Positions 1 through 6,666 are shown, counted from the first letter of the stretch. The stretch is 39,081 nt of DNA from Candidatus Mediterraneibacter guildfordensis (GCA_019112735.1 DXIS01000033.1:82586-121666); one strand, 5' to 3'. Translations and numbers: made by a program. The notes: generated from the letters alone by a model not told the origin.

Positions 1-37
1 TCCTTTGTATTTTAGAATCATTTTATCATCACTTTTC

Positions 38-66
38 TTGAATATCGTTCTTCTATGTGTTATATT
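38..66 (+). promoter_or_regulatory. Sigma-A promoter for the candidate antitoxin RNA
   Basis: TTGAAT at 38-43 and TATATT at 61-66 are separated by exactly 17 bases. A start near 73 would give a plus-strand RNA running into the 3' untranslated region of the toxin message on the opposite strand. Confidence 0.55.
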
Positions 67-73
67 ATAAACA

Positions 74-168
74 CAGGGAAACCAAAAGCGGCTTACCCCA
101 AAAGCAAATGACTGTTATTTAAACACAGCCGTCAGCTATTCGCAGTAGTTGGCGGCTATTACTTTCCC
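74..168 (+). ncRNA. Candidate cis-encoded antisense (antitoxin) RNA
   Basis: A plus-strand transcript starting about 74 would be antisense to the 3' part of the minus-strand toxin message. It begins with the left arm of an inverted repeat (75-99) and contains a strong 14-bp stem (127-140 with 144-157, some G-U pairs) that could end it, although the following T-tract is weak. The assignment rests on architecture alone: a small hydrophobic peptide, convergent promoters and overlapping 3' ends, as in type I toxin-antitoxin loci. The end point is uncertain. Confidence 0.4.
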
Positions 169-331
169 CCGAAGATCTCATAACAGAGACCTACAAGGGC
201 AACAATGAATATCAATATCTGGATCAGATCCGAATATGTAACGTTCATCGGCATCGCCCTCCTTTCTTTCGTCTGGAGGGTTTGCCTCTCCGAAAGAATC
301 AGAGGGTAAGCCGCCCGGCTTTGGTTTCCCT
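75..331. repeat. Inverted repeat flanking the toxin gene (arms 75-99 and 304-331)
   Basis: The left arm reads AGGGAAACCAAAA then GCGGCTTACCCC. The right arm read on the minus strand is AGGGAAACCAAA, GCCGG, GCGGCTTACCC, so the arms match apart from a short insertion. Both arms sit just downstream of a promoter. The toxin message could therefore fold with its 5' end paired to its 3' end, as in hok-like and AapA-like messages, and the two convergent RNAs start with almost the same sequence. Confidence 0.75.
159..248 (-). CDS. Small hydrophobic peptide, putative holin-like type I toxin
   Basis: A 29-residue peptide beginning MNVTYSDLIQ, with one hydrophobic helix (about residues 8-22, rich in Ile, Leu, Val) and a short tail ending in GGK. 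This is the build of the Firmicute 'putative holin-like toxin' group, which insert into the membrane. The start at 248 is preferred because GGAGG lies nine bases upstream; an in-frame ATG at 254 is too close to that site. A promoter at 338-366, a long leader containing one arm of an inverted repeat, and a convergent promoter at 38-66 suggest control by an antisense RNA. Toxicity is inferred from size, hydrophobicity and context; the peptide could also be a benign small membrane protein. Confidence 0.6.
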   Translation of the reverse strand: MNVTYSDLIQILIFIVALVGLCYEIFGGK

Positions 332-337
332 ATCGAT

Positions 338-366
338 ATACTAACACAGCAGTCTCAAAAACACAA
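338..366 (-). promoter_or_regulatory. Promoter of the toxin message
   Basis: On the minus strand TTGTGT (361-366) and TAGTAT (338-343) are 17 bases apart. The predicted start near 331 coincides with the beginning of the right inverted-repeat arm. Confidence 0.5.
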
Positions 367-379
367 CCGGCTTAAATAC

Positions 380-415
380 AACGGCAGGATGCGCCAAAAT
401 GTGCATCCTGCCGTT
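380..415. terminator. Strong hairpin after the tRNA cluster
   Basis: Perfect 13-bp arms (380-392 and 403-415) with a ten-base loop lie just beyond the tRNA-Leu gene. Neither side has a long T-run, so it may act as a processing or 3'-stabilising hairpin as much as a terminator. It also isolates the toxin locus from the tRNA genes. Confidence 0.5.
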
Positions 416-420
416 TGCAA

Positions 421-501
421 TGCGGATAACAGGACTTGAACCTGCACGTCGTAGACACCAGATCCTAAATCTGGCGCGTCTGCCAATTCCGCCATATCCG
501 C
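421..501 (-). tRNA. tRNA-Leu (anticodon TAG)
   Basis: An 81-base class II tRNA with a long variable arm. The acceptor stem is GCGGATA/TATCCGC with discriminator A, and the anticodon loop is TTTAGGA. CCA is not encoded. It is the last gene of the minus-strand tRNA cluster, downstream of a terminator-like hairpin. Confidence 0.95.
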
Positions 502-568
502 TAATTATTAATTACCTGGAAACACCGACGGGCAGGATATTTCCGGATCATTTCACCCGTCTGATAAA

Positions 569-608
569 AGCAGCGGAGATCCTGCAATGCAGGACCTCCG
601 CCGCCACC
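569..608 (-). terminator. Terminator between tRNA-Lys and tRNA-Leu
   Basis: A GC-rich stem of about 15 bp (570-586 with 589-606) is followed on the minus strand by TTTTAT. It should stop much of the transcription from the upstream tRNA genes; tRNA-Leu is then fed by read-through or a weak promoter not identified here. Confidence 0.6.
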
Positions 609-617
609 TGTTCCCTA

Positions 618-690
618 TGAGCGTGCGGGGATTCGAACCCCGGACAACTTGATTAAAAGTCAAGTGCTCTACCACCTGAGCTACACGCCC
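618..690 (-). tRNA. tRNA-Lys (anticodon TTT)
   Basis: 73 bases. Acceptor GGGCGTG pairs with CACGCTC (one G-T pair), the discriminator is A and the anticodon loop is CTTTTAA. CCA is not encoded. Confidence 0.96.
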
Positions 691-728
691 TTATTTTCTT
701 TTTCAGCCTACCCGTAAGTAAACCTTAA

Positions 729-800
729 CTGGGCTAGCTGGATTCGAACCAGCGAATGCAGGAGTCAAAGTCCTGTGCCTTACCGCTTGGCGATAGCCCA
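729..800 (-). tRNA. tRNA-Gln (anticodon TTG)
   Basis: 72 bases. Acceptor TGGGCTA/TAGCCCA, discriminator G and anticodon loop CTTTGAC. The U1-A72 pair and G73 fit glutamine identity. CCA is not encoded. Confidence 0.96.
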
Positions 801-850
801 TTAGAGACTTGTACCTGACACTGCATGCCAGTATGAATATAAAAGAAAAG

Positions 851-925
851 GGTGGGTAGTGGGACTCGAACCCACGATATCCAGAACCACAATCTGGCGC
901 GCTAACCAACTGCACCATACCCACC
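851..925 (-). tRNA. tRNA-His (anticodon GTG)
   Basis: Acceptor GTGGGTA/TACCCAC and anticodon loop TTGTGGT. A genomic G at position -1 (base 925) faces discriminator C73 (base 851), the histidine identity pair. CCA is not encoded. Confidence 0.96.
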
Positions 926-929
926 ATAA

Positions 930-1003
930 CGAGCCTGGGGGGATTCGAACCCACGACCTACGGCTTAGAAGGCCGTTGCTCTATCCAGCTGAGCTACAGA
1001 CTC
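930..1003 (-). tRNA. tRNA-Arg (anticodon TCT)
   Basis: 74 bases. Acceptor GAGTCTG/CAGGCTC, discriminator G and anticodon loop CTTCTAA. Only four bases separate it from tRNA-His, so the two are co-transcribed. CCA is not encoded. Confidence 0.95.
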
Positions 1004-1038
1004 ATTTCGTCATATGATCCTGCAACTCTTTGCAGGAA

Positions 1039-1109
1039 AGCGGGTGATGAGAATCGAACTCACGTATCCAGCTTGGAAGGCTGGTGTTCTACCATTGAAC
1101 TACACCCGC
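1039..1109 (-). tRNA. tRNA-Gly (anticodon TCC)
   Basis: 71 bases. Acceptor GCGGGTG/CACCCGC, discriminator T and anticodon loop CTTCCAA. CCA is not encoded. Confidence 0.96.
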
Positions 1110-1115
1110 ACATTA

Positions 1116-1190
1116 TCGGGGTGACAGGATTCGAACCTGCGACCTCCTGGTCCCAAACCAGGCGCTCTAGCCAAGCTGAGCCACACCCCG
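1116..1190 (-). tRNA. tRNA-Pro (anticodon TGG)
   Basis: 75 bases. Acceptor CGGGGTG/CACCCCG, discriminator A and anticodon loop TTTGGGA. It is the first gene behind the cluster promoter at 1233-1261. CCA is not encoded. Confidence 0.96.
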
Positions 1191-1232
1191 GCGCATTTCG
1201 CTGAGATCCTGTCTTCCCACAGCGCATGGATT

Positions 1233-1261
1233 ATTATATTATACAGTTTCCTGCATGTCAA
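1233..1261 (-). promoter_or_regulatory. Perfect consensus sigma-A promoter of the tRNA cluster
   Basis: On the minus strand TTGACA (1256-1261), a 17-base spacer and TATAAT (1233-1238) match the consensus at every position. The start is expected near 1226, about 35 bases before tRNA-Pro, as fits a high-output stable-RNA promoter. Confidence 0.9.
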
Positions 1262-1317
1262 CAACTTTTTTTATTTTTCGTACCGGTTTCTTCAATATCT
1301 TCCATTATGCCGGAAAA

Positions 1318-1800
1318 TCAGGCCAGAAACTTCTGTTCATACGATGCCGCGCCGTCCTCCCCGATCTCCATGATCATATAGCTGCCTTTTCTCCCGTCCT
1401 GCCTCGGGAATGAAAGACTGCCCGGATTCAGTACGGTGAGACCGTCCTTCTGCTCGAAAAACGGCTTATGGGTGTGCCCGAACATAACGATATCCGCTTC
1501 CCGCGCATGCCCTTCTTCTATAATGTATTCCGGATCAAGCGATACATAGTAAGAATGCCCGTGGGTGATAAAAACTTTGTTCTTTCCCAGATAAAATTCT
1601 TCTTCCCGCGGCAGATCCGAGAAGAAATCATTGTTCCCGCGGACAATATGTTTCTCGCAGTCCACGACTGCATTGATATAGTCCTCTCCGCCTTCCACAT
1701 CGCCGAGATGGATAAATACATCGATCCGCCCGGCTTCTTCCAGCGCCCGGTCCAGAGCGCTGTGTCTGCCGTGTGTATCACTGACGATCAAAATCCTCAT
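1318..1800 (-). CDS. yfcE: YfcE/MJ0936-type metallophosphodiesterase
   Basis: A 160-residue calcineurin-like phosphoesterase of the small YfcE/MJ0936 group, which hydrolyses phosphodiester substrates with a two-metal centre in the cytoplasm. The metal motifs are all present in order: SDTHG (7-11), HLGD (31-34), GNND (55-58), THGH (78-81) and GHTH (107-110). The length is normal for the family and there is no signal peptide. Its start overlaps the stop of the upstream pyrophosphatase gene by four bases (ATGA), so it is translationally coupled as third gene of a three-gene operon. The substrate cannot be read from sequence. Confidence 0.9.
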   Translation of the reverse strand: MRILIVSDTHGRHSALDRALEEAGRIDVFIHLGDVEGGEDYINAVVDCEKHIVRGNNDFFSDLPREEEFYLGKNKVFITHGHSYYVSLDPEYIIEEGHAREADIVMFGHTHKPFFEQKDGLTVLNPGSLSFPRQDGRKGSYMIMEIGEDGAASYEQKFLA

Positions 1801-2408
1801 TCCTGTCCCCCGTCAAGTTTCTCTTTCAGTATGGCCCGCATGGAGCGGAGCGCTTTGCCTCTGTGGCTTAATTCATTTTTCTGTTCCGGAGACATCTGCG
1901 CCGTCGTGCAGCCGTACTCCGGCACATAGAAGATCGGATCATAGCCGAATCCGTTATCTCCTGCCGGCTCATAAGCCACACGGCCCTCGATCGTCTCACG
2001 CACCGCATCGACCGTCCCGTCCGGAAATACAGCCGCTACCGCGCACACAAACCGCGCCGTGCGCTCTTCATCCGGCACCCCTTCCATCCGATCCAGCAGG
2101 ATGTTGTTCTTGATATCATAAGAGGTATCCTCTCCGGCAAAACGCGCGGAATAGATCCCCGGCGCTTTGTCAAGGTAGTCGATCTCAAGTCCGGAGTCAT
2201 CCGCCAGCACGATATCATTCGTCAGCACTCTGGCCACCGCCCTGGCCTTGATCTCCGCGTTTTCCTCAAAGCTTGCGCCGTCCTCGACGATATCCACATC
2301 AACGCCAGCCTCTTTCATCGAAAGGATCTCCATCCCCAGATCTTCGAGGATCATGCGGATCTCCTTCATTTTATTTTCATTTCCTGTGGCAAATACGATT
2401 CTCTTCAT
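1797..2408 (-). CDS. rdgB: RdgB/HAM1-family non-canonical purine NTP pyrophosphatase
   Basis: A 203-residue XTP/dITP pyrophosphatase that removes ITP, dITP and XTP from the nucleotide pool, releasing pyrophosphate. Family motifs are visible: TGNENK near residues 8-13 for phosphate binding, ADDSGL (69-74) with the catalytic Asp, FGYDPIF (154-160) for base recognition, and SHR (181-183). The length is typical. It sits one base after the methyltransferase gene and overlaps the phosphodiesterase gene by four bases. RdgB next to a YfcE-type phosphoesterase is a common Firmicute pairing. Confidence 0.95.
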   Translation of the reverse strand: MKRIVFATGNENKMKEIRMILEDLGMEILSMKEAGVDVDIVEDGASFEENAEIKARAVARVLTNDIVLADDSGLEIDYLDKAPGIYSARFAGEDTSYDIKNNILLDRMEGVPDEERTARFVCAVAAVFPDGTVDAVRETIEGRVAYEPAGDNGFGYDPIFYVPEYGCTTAQMSPEQKNELSHRGKALRSMRAILKEKLDGGQE

Positions 2409-2409
2409 A

Positions 2410-3573
2410 TTACTCTGTACCTTCTGTCTTTCTTCTTGCCGGCGGCTTCGGTCCCGGATACTGATAGAAATAAGTCCGGATCATCCCGTTGTATATTTTC
2501 CGGTTCTTCTGGGCTTTTTTCCCGAAATACCGCTGGGCATCCTCATAACTTGTGATCATATAAGCGGACCAGCTGTCAAGCTTCCTGAACGCCTCGCCGA
2601 AATCACGATAGATCTGCGGCAGTGTCGCCCTGTCCTCCAGCCGTTCGCCGTAAGGCGGATTTGTGATAATGAATCCGTATTTTTTCGGATGGCTTAAGTC
2701 ACGGACTTCCCGCTGCTGGAAATGGATCAGATGATCGACCCCTGCCGCTTCGGCATTCCTGCGCGCTGTGCGGATCACTTCCGCGTCCGCGTCATACCCC
2801 TGGATATCCGTCTCGATCCGGTCGTCGATCAGATCCTGGGCTTCATTGACCGCCTCGTACCAGTATTTTTTCGGGAAAACGTTCGTCCATTCCTCCGCCG
2901 TAAATGAGCGGTTCATCCCCGGCGCGATATGCGCGGCCATCATCGCTGCCTCGATCGGAAATGTCCCGCTGCCGCAGAACGGATCCACCAGGATGCGGTC
3001 TCCCCTCCACGGCGTCAGCATAATGAGCGCCGCTGCCAGGTTCTCCGCGATCGGCGCCTTGCCCGCTGCCGGACGGTACCCCCGTTTGTGGAGTGAAGTT
3101 CCCGTTGTGTCGATCCCGACCATGACAATGTCCTTCATCAGAAAAACCCGCACCGGATAGGCCGCCCCGCTCTCCGGGAACCACTCGATGCGATATCTCG
3201 ACTTCAGCCGTTCGACCATGGCTTTCTTCATAATAGACTGGATATCTGACGGGCTGAACAGCCGGCTTTTTACGGACGCCGCCTTCGCCACCCAGAACTT
3301 TCCGTCTTCAGGTATGTAATCTTCCCACGGGATCTCCCTGGTCCTCTCAAACAGTTCCTCGAACGTCTCTGCGCGGAAGCTTCCGACTTTCAGCAGGATC
3401 CGCTCCGCCGTGCGCAGAAAAATATTGGCCCTGGCCGCCGCCCCGATCTCTCCGGCAAATGTCACTCTCCCGTCTTCCACCTGAACGATCTCATATCCGA
3501 GATCCTGAAGTTCACGCTTCAGAACCGACTCCAGCCCGAAGTGACAGGGTGCGATCCACTCCATTTTATCCAT
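2410..3573 (-). CDS. THUMP-domain class I RNA methyltransferase (RlmL/YpsC-like)
   Basis: A 387-residue protein with an N-terminal ferredoxin-like and THUMP region (roughly 1-155) that grips structured RNA, and a C-terminal SAM-dependent Rossmann domain. The SAM loop DPFCGSGT is at 197-204 and the catalytic NPPYG motif at 305-309 is typical of N2-guanine methyltransferases. By family it resembles the N-terminal half of RlmL and Bacillus YpsC, which modify 23S rRNA at a guanine; the exact target is inferred. It is the first gene of a minus operon with rdgB and the phosphodiesterase, with a promoter candidate just upstream. Confidence 0.88.
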   Translation of the reverse strand: MDKMEWIAPCHFGLESVLKRELQDLGYEIVQVEDGRVTFAGEIGAAARANIFLRTAERILLKVGSFRAETFEELFERTREIPWEDYIPEDGKFWVAKAASVKSRLFSPSDIQSIMKKAMVERLKSRYRIEWFPESGAAYPVRVFLMKDIVMVGIDTTGTSLHKRGYRPAAGKAPIAENLAAALIMLTPWRGDRILVDPFCGSGTFPIEAAMMAAHIAPGMNRSFTAEEWTNVFPKKYWYEAVNEAQDLIDDRIETDIQGYDADAEVIRTARRNAEAAGVDHLIHFQQREVRDLSHPKKYGFIITNPPYGERLEDRATLPQIYRDFGEAFRKLDSWSAYMITSYEDAQRYFGKKAQKNRKIYNGMIRTYFYQYPGPKPPARRKTEGTE

Positions 3574-3607
3574 GAAAATTATCCGTCCTTACATTTTTTC
3601 TGCTTAC

Positions 3608-3636
3608 ATATTACTATAAATCCGGGACAGAGTAAA
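3608..3636 (-). promoter_or_regulatory. Promoter candidate for the methyltransferase operon
   Basis: TTTACT (3631-3636) and TAATAT (3608-3613) on the minus strand are 17 bases apart. The -35 box lies inside the terminator hairpin of the gene upstream. Confidence 0.4.
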
Positions 3637-3658
3637 GGCGAACTTTACCTGTCCCGGG
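3622..3658 (-). terminator. Hairpin terminator after the Asn-rich small gene
   Basis: The arms CCGGGACAG and CTGTCCCGG, with an inner GTAAAG/CTTTAC pairing, lie about 40 bases past the stop of the small gene and are followed on the minus strand by ATTTAT. Confidence 0.6.
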
Positions 3659-3697
3659 CCTGATCCTACTGTTTATTCAGCGCCGTCCGCCCGCTTC

Positions 3698-3886
3698 TCA
3701 GTAACGGTCTGACTCGTCGTACGCATCCGAATTTCTGCCGCAGTTTTTACTGTCAGACATTTTTGAACGGGAATTGCTGTTTCTGGAAGCATTCTTGTTC
3801 TTATTCTGGCTGTCCCCGTAGGAAGAGCTGTTTTTTGCATTTGAGTTCCTGTTGGAATTGTTTGCGTTGCTGTAATTCTTTGCCAT
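3698..3886 (-). CDS. Asn/Ser-rich small hydrophilic protein
   Basis: A 62-residue protein starting MAKNYSNANN, almost wholly Asn, Ser, Lys, Asp, Arg and Tyr, with one Cys near position 49 (KNCG). It has no hydrophobic segment and looks intrinsically disordered. A clear GGAGG eight bases before the ATG and a following terminator support expression. A longer reading frame in another phase over the same bases (3673-3975) lacks these signals. Proteins of this composition occur in spore-forming Firmicutes, and a small acid-soluble or spore-coat role is possible, but no motif proves it; function unknown. Confidence 0.65.
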   Translation of the reverse strand: MAKNYSNANNSNRNSNAKNSSSYGDSQNKNKNASRNSNSRSKMSDSKNCGRNSDAYDESDRY

Positions 3887-3993
3887 GAGTAATCCCTCCT
3901 GTTTTTTTGTTCACTTTTAGTATGTCTGAGAGCTGTTTTTTTATACGTTCTTTTGATAATCAGCGCAGATTTCAACTTTTACAAAAGTTTTTC

Positions 3994-4022
3994 TTGCTTT
4001 TTCCAATCCGCTATATTATACT
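3994..4022 (+). promoter_or_regulatory. Promoter of the candidate small RNA
   Basis: TTGCTT (3994-3999), a 17-base spacer and TATACT (4017-4022), with no gene of matching orientation downstream, only the terminator-ended RNA at 4029-4112. Confidence 0.5.
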
Positions 4023-4028
4023 GTTCAA

Positions 4029-4112
4029 TGTAGAAAGGTTATTTCTACAACCCCTTATTAATTATTTATACTCCCCTCAAAAGACCGATGGCTCCCCCAT
4101 CGGTCTTTTACT
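4029..4112 (+). ncRNA. Candidate trans-acting small RNA with C-rich loops
   Basis: This roughly 84-base transcript lies alone in a 420-base gap. It has a promoter at 3994-4022, a 5' hairpin (GTAGAAA 4030-4036 with TTTCTAC 4042-4048), an unpaired AT-rich linker carrying CCCC (4051-4054) and CTCCCC (4071-4076), and a perfect 13-bp intrinsic terminator (4079-4091 with 4097-4109) whose loop is again CTCCC. C-rich unpaired motifs that could base-pair with ribosome-binding sites are the hallmark of Firmicute regulatory RNAs such as RsaE/RoxS. There is no reading frame with a ribosome site. Family membership is not claimed. Confidence 0.5.
4079..4112 (+). terminator. Intrinsic terminator of the candidate small RNA
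   Basis: AAAAGACCGATGG pairs perfectly with CCATCGGTCTTTT around a five-base loop. The T-rich arm continues into ACTTTG. It is symmetrical enough to work in both directions. Confidence 0.8.
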
Positions 4113-4310
4113 TTGCTCTGATGTTCATATTTTGTTCATTTATCATTTAAAAATCTTTCATTATCTCAACACGTTTTCTTCATGAATCCAAAGTATACTG
4201 TAACCATCGAAGGAGAAACACATAACCAAGACGCTGCAAGTTATCTAGAAAAAACTTTTTCATAATACATGCCGGGGACTGAGAGATCAGTCACCCGGCA
4301 TCCTCCCTTT
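4113..4310. other. Rest of the 3887-4310 gap: no clear gene
   Basis: Apart from the small RNA and its terminator, this stretch holds a 27-codon plus-strand frame at 4182-4265 (starting MNPKYTVTIEG) without a ribosome site, and a hairpin at 4271-4299. The peptide faintly recalls the beta-strand start of a TGS-type domain and could be a gene remnant, but this is too short to judge. Confidence 0.3.
4271..4299 (-). terminator. Hairpin after the pseudokinase gene
   Basis: GCCGGGTGACTGA and TCAGTCCCCGGC pair twelve bases past the stop of the pseudokinase gene. The T-run on the minus strand is weak (ATGTATTATG). Confidence 0.5.
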
Positions 4311-5294
4311 TTAGGGAGTTTTTTCAAGTTCCGCTTTCTTCTGCCGGATTTCCTCAGCCTTTGCCGGATCTTTTTCATACTTCAGCAGGTTGTCATACGC
4401 GGTGATCAACTGCTTCTCTGTCTCCTCTGCTCTGATCTGATCCGGCATATCCGCCGCCATTCCCCCGGCTTCTGCCGCCTGTTCCGCCACTTCACATACC
4501 GTACGTTCCATATCCTGCTCTTCTTTCATAGACAGGATCCTGCGTTCATATTTTTCTTCTGCCTTCTTTTTTCCTTCACCCTCTGCCTCCTTATAGATTG
4601 CTTCTTCCTCAGCCTTAACCAGGCTCTTCTTTTCGACGCCCAGCAGGACGCAGAGACAGAGGCAGGCCGCAACGCCAAGCCCCACGCCGCCGGCGATGCG
4701 CTTCAGACTCTGCTTCTTCCCCTGTGGTTTTGCTGATTCAGCTTCCGGGATCTGTGGCAGCGCTTTCAGCACCTGGCCGAAATCACCGTAGCGTTTGCCC
4801 GATTCCCCGGTACACCGGCTGATCACATGCTGCAGTTTCATCTCTTCCAGTCTGGTGAGGGACGGCCGGACTTCCGTATAGGCCAGCATGAACTGAATAG
4901 TCTTTCCATAAGCAAAGAGATCCGTTTCATGATTCCTGCTGATTCCCAGATCATAGACCGGCCGTACGAAATGGTCTCTCACGGCGCCCGTCTGCATCTG
5001 CTTGATCACGGAAGCATTATCCGGCGCCTCCAGATCCAGCAGCCTGAGTCCGTCCTCTTCCGTCACGATGATGCTGTACGGGTTCAGATACCGGTAATCC
5101 TGTCCACTCCCCGACCGGTGATACTGATCGACGCACCGGGCGATCTCCCGGAACCAGACAAGCATACCTCTTCTGTCCATCCCCGGATGCGTCTTCATCC
5201 GCCGGATCAGACTGACTCCCTGCACACAGTCCAGACTCCGCCTGCAGGTTGTTCCGTGTTCGATAAACTTCAGCACTTCATACATTTCTTCCAT
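4311..5294 (-). CDS. Membrane-anchored protein kinase-like protein (probable pseudokinase)
   Basis: A 327-residue protein with a kinase-fold C-lobe, one transmembrane helix (about 201-221) and a charged, helical C-terminal part. The catalytic loop position reads YRYLNPYSIIV (67-77), so the HRD Asp, the Lys and the Asn are all replaced; the DFG position reads LLDLEA (85-90). No glycine loop or beta-3 Lys is evident, so activity is unlikely. DLFAYGKTI (125-133) matches helix F of kinases. The build, pseudokinase then one helix then an alpha-helical tail, resembles EssB/YukC of type VII secretion, but no secretion genes are nearby. The ATG at 5294 is chosen because AGAAGGAAA precedes it; an upstream in-frame ATG at 5333 has no such site. 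Confidence 0.6.
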   Translation of the reverse strand: MEEMYEVLKFIEHGTTCRRSLDCVQGVSLIRRMKTHPGMDRRGMLVWFREIARCVDQYHRSGSGQDYRYLNPYSIIVTEEDGLRLLDLEAPDNASVIKQMQTGAVRDHFVRPVYDLGISRNHETDLFAYGKTIQFMLAYTEVRPSLTRLEEMKLQHVISRCTGESGKRYGDFGQVLKALPQIPEAESAKPQGKKQSLKRIAGGVGLGVAACLCLCVLLGVEKKSLVKAEEEAIYKEAEGEGKKKAEEKYERRILSMKEEQDMERTVCEVAEQAAEAGGMAADMPDQIRAEETEKQLITAYDNLLKYEKDPAKAEEIRQKKAELEKTP

Positions 5295-5463
5295 ATGCAA
5301 TTTCCTTCTGGCTGCGCATGAGACCGCCGGCATTCCCTCAACTGCCGTTCCCGGTCTGACACATCCTTTTCTTCTGTGGATCTCATCAGAAACCGATGAA
5401 GAAAAAATAAGAGCATTCTGAATCAGAGCGATTCAGGTACAAGTATCATAATAAAAAAACATT

Positions 5464-5499
5464 AAAAAAGCAAGCACCATTTTCCGGTGCCTGCTTCAC
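5464..5499 (-). terminator. Intrinsic terminator after glf
   Basis: On the minus strand AAGCAGGCACCGG and a complementary arm ending GGTGCTTGCTT are followed by a T6 run, 18 bases beyond the glf stop. Confidence 0.85.
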
Positions 5500-5516
5500 A
5501 GGATTATTTATAAAAG

Positions 5517-6617
5517 TCACTCCATCTTCTCCAGCTGCTCAAGTGCGGCTGCGATCACTTTGTCCATGTCATAGTATCTGTAATTGCCGAGCCTTCCGCC
5601 GAAGATCACATTTTCTTCCTTATCCGCAAGTTCTCTGTACTTCTCAAACAATGCGTTGTTCTTCTCGTCGTTGACCGGATAGTAAGGCTCCATTCCCACC
5701 GTCCACTCGGATGAATACTCTCTGGAGATCACGGTCTTCTCCTGCTGTCCGAACTCAAAGTGCTTGTGCTCGATCACACGTGTGTAGGGCACCTCGCGCT
5801 CCGTGTAATTGACAACCGCATTGCCCTGGTAATTCTCGCAGTCCAGGACTTCCGTCTCGAAACGAACGGAACGGTACTCCAGCGCGCCCAGCTGATAGCC
5901 GAAATATTCATCGATCTGCCCGGTGAAAATGATCTTCTCCGCGATATCCGGATTCTCCTTCCGGAACTCAAAGAAATCAACACCCGTACGCACTTCCGCG
6001 CCCGCGAGCATCTTCTCCACGATCGGCGTGTAGCCTCCGACCGGGATTCCCTGATAACGGTCGTTAAAGTAGTTATTATCATAAATGAACCGGCAGGGGA
6101 GTCGTTTGATGATGAATGCCGGAAGTTCCGTACAGCTTCTGCCCCACTGCTTCTCCGTATATCCCTTTACCAGCTTTTCGTAGATGTCCCGTCCCACCAG
6201 GAACAACGCCTGCTCTTCCAGGTTCTTCGGCTCTGTGATCCCGGTCTCTCTGCGCTGGCGCTCGATGATCTCTTTCGCCTCCGCCGGAGTCCGGATCCCC
6301 CACATCTTGCTGAATGTGTTCATATTGAAGGGCAGGTTGTAAAGCTCGTCCTTATATACCGCCACCGGAGAATTGATATAATTGTTGAACTCCGCAAACT
6401 GATTTACATAATCCCAGATCTTCCTGTCCGAGGTATGGAAGATATGCGCGCCGTATTTGTGCACATGGATCCCTTCAATATCCTCGCAGTAAATATTTCC
6501 CGCGATATGGTCCCTGCGGTCGATGACCAGGCAGCTTTTCCCTTTCCGGCCGAGTTCATACGCCATCACAGCGCCGTACAGGCCTGCTCCTACTATAAGA
6601 TAATCATATTTTTTCAT
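5517..6617 (-). CDS. glf: UDP-galactopyranose mutase
   Basis: A 366-residue FAD enzyme that interconverts UDP-galactopyranose and UDP-galactofuranose, supplying galactofuranose for surface polysaccharides. The N-terminal dinucleotide loop GAGLYG (10-15) is followed by an acidic residue region VIDRRDHIAGN that binds FAD. HIFHTSDRKIWDYVNQF (near 79-95) and the C-terminal GRLGNYRYYDMDKVI are signatures of this enzyme. The length matches bacterial Glf (about 365-390). It is a single-gene unit with its own terminator, without neighbouring glycosyltransferases, divergent from the phosphofructokinase gene. Confidence 0.96.
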   Translation of the reverse strand: MKKYDYLIVGAGLYGAVMAYELGRKGKSCLVIDRRDHIAGNIYCEDIEGIHVHKYGAHIFHTSDRKIWDYVNQFAEFNNYINSPVAVYKDELYNLPFNMNTFSKMWGIRTPAEAKEIIERQRRETGITEPKNLEEQALFLVGRDIYEKLVKGYTEKQWGRSCTELPAFIIKRLPCRFIYDNNYFNDRYQGIPVGGYTPIVEKMLAGAEVRTGVDFFEFRKENPDIAEKIIFTGQIDEYFGYQLGALEYRSVRFETEVLDCENYQGNAVVNYTEREVPYTRVIEHKHFEFGQQEKTVISREYSSEWTVGMEPYYPVNDEKNNALFEKYRELADKEENVIFGGRLGNYRYYDMDKVIAAALEQLEKME

Positions 6618-6657
6618 TGTCCACCTCTTCCGCGTGTCCGCTTTTTCATTTGAACTG

Positions 6658-6666
6658 ATTATATCA
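6658..6666 (-). promoter_or_regulatory. Extended -10 promoter of glf
   Basis: TGATATAAT on the minus strand gives a TGN-extended -10 box with TATAAT at 6658-6663. No good -35 box is seen. It is about 40 bases before the glf ATG. Confidence 0.45.

Noticed and set aside
703-954. 83-residue minus-strand frame in the tRNA cluster
   Set aside because: It lies across tRNA-Gln and tRNA-His; short frames in tRNA DNA are artefacts. The same holds for frames at 399-620, 35760-36059 and 35964-36167.
3673-3975. 100-residue minus-strand frame overlapping the Asn-rich gene
   Set aside because: It has no ribosome site and runs through the upstream promoter region; the 62-residue frame in another phase has GGAGG at eight bases.
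4827-5321. 164-residue plus-strand frame opposite the pseudokinase
   Set aside because: No ribosome site or promoter; codon pattern is the mirror of the minus-strand gene, which has recognisable domains.
5760-6653. 297-residue plus-strand frame opposite glf
   Set aside because: glf on the other strand is unmistakable; this frame is its antisense shadow.
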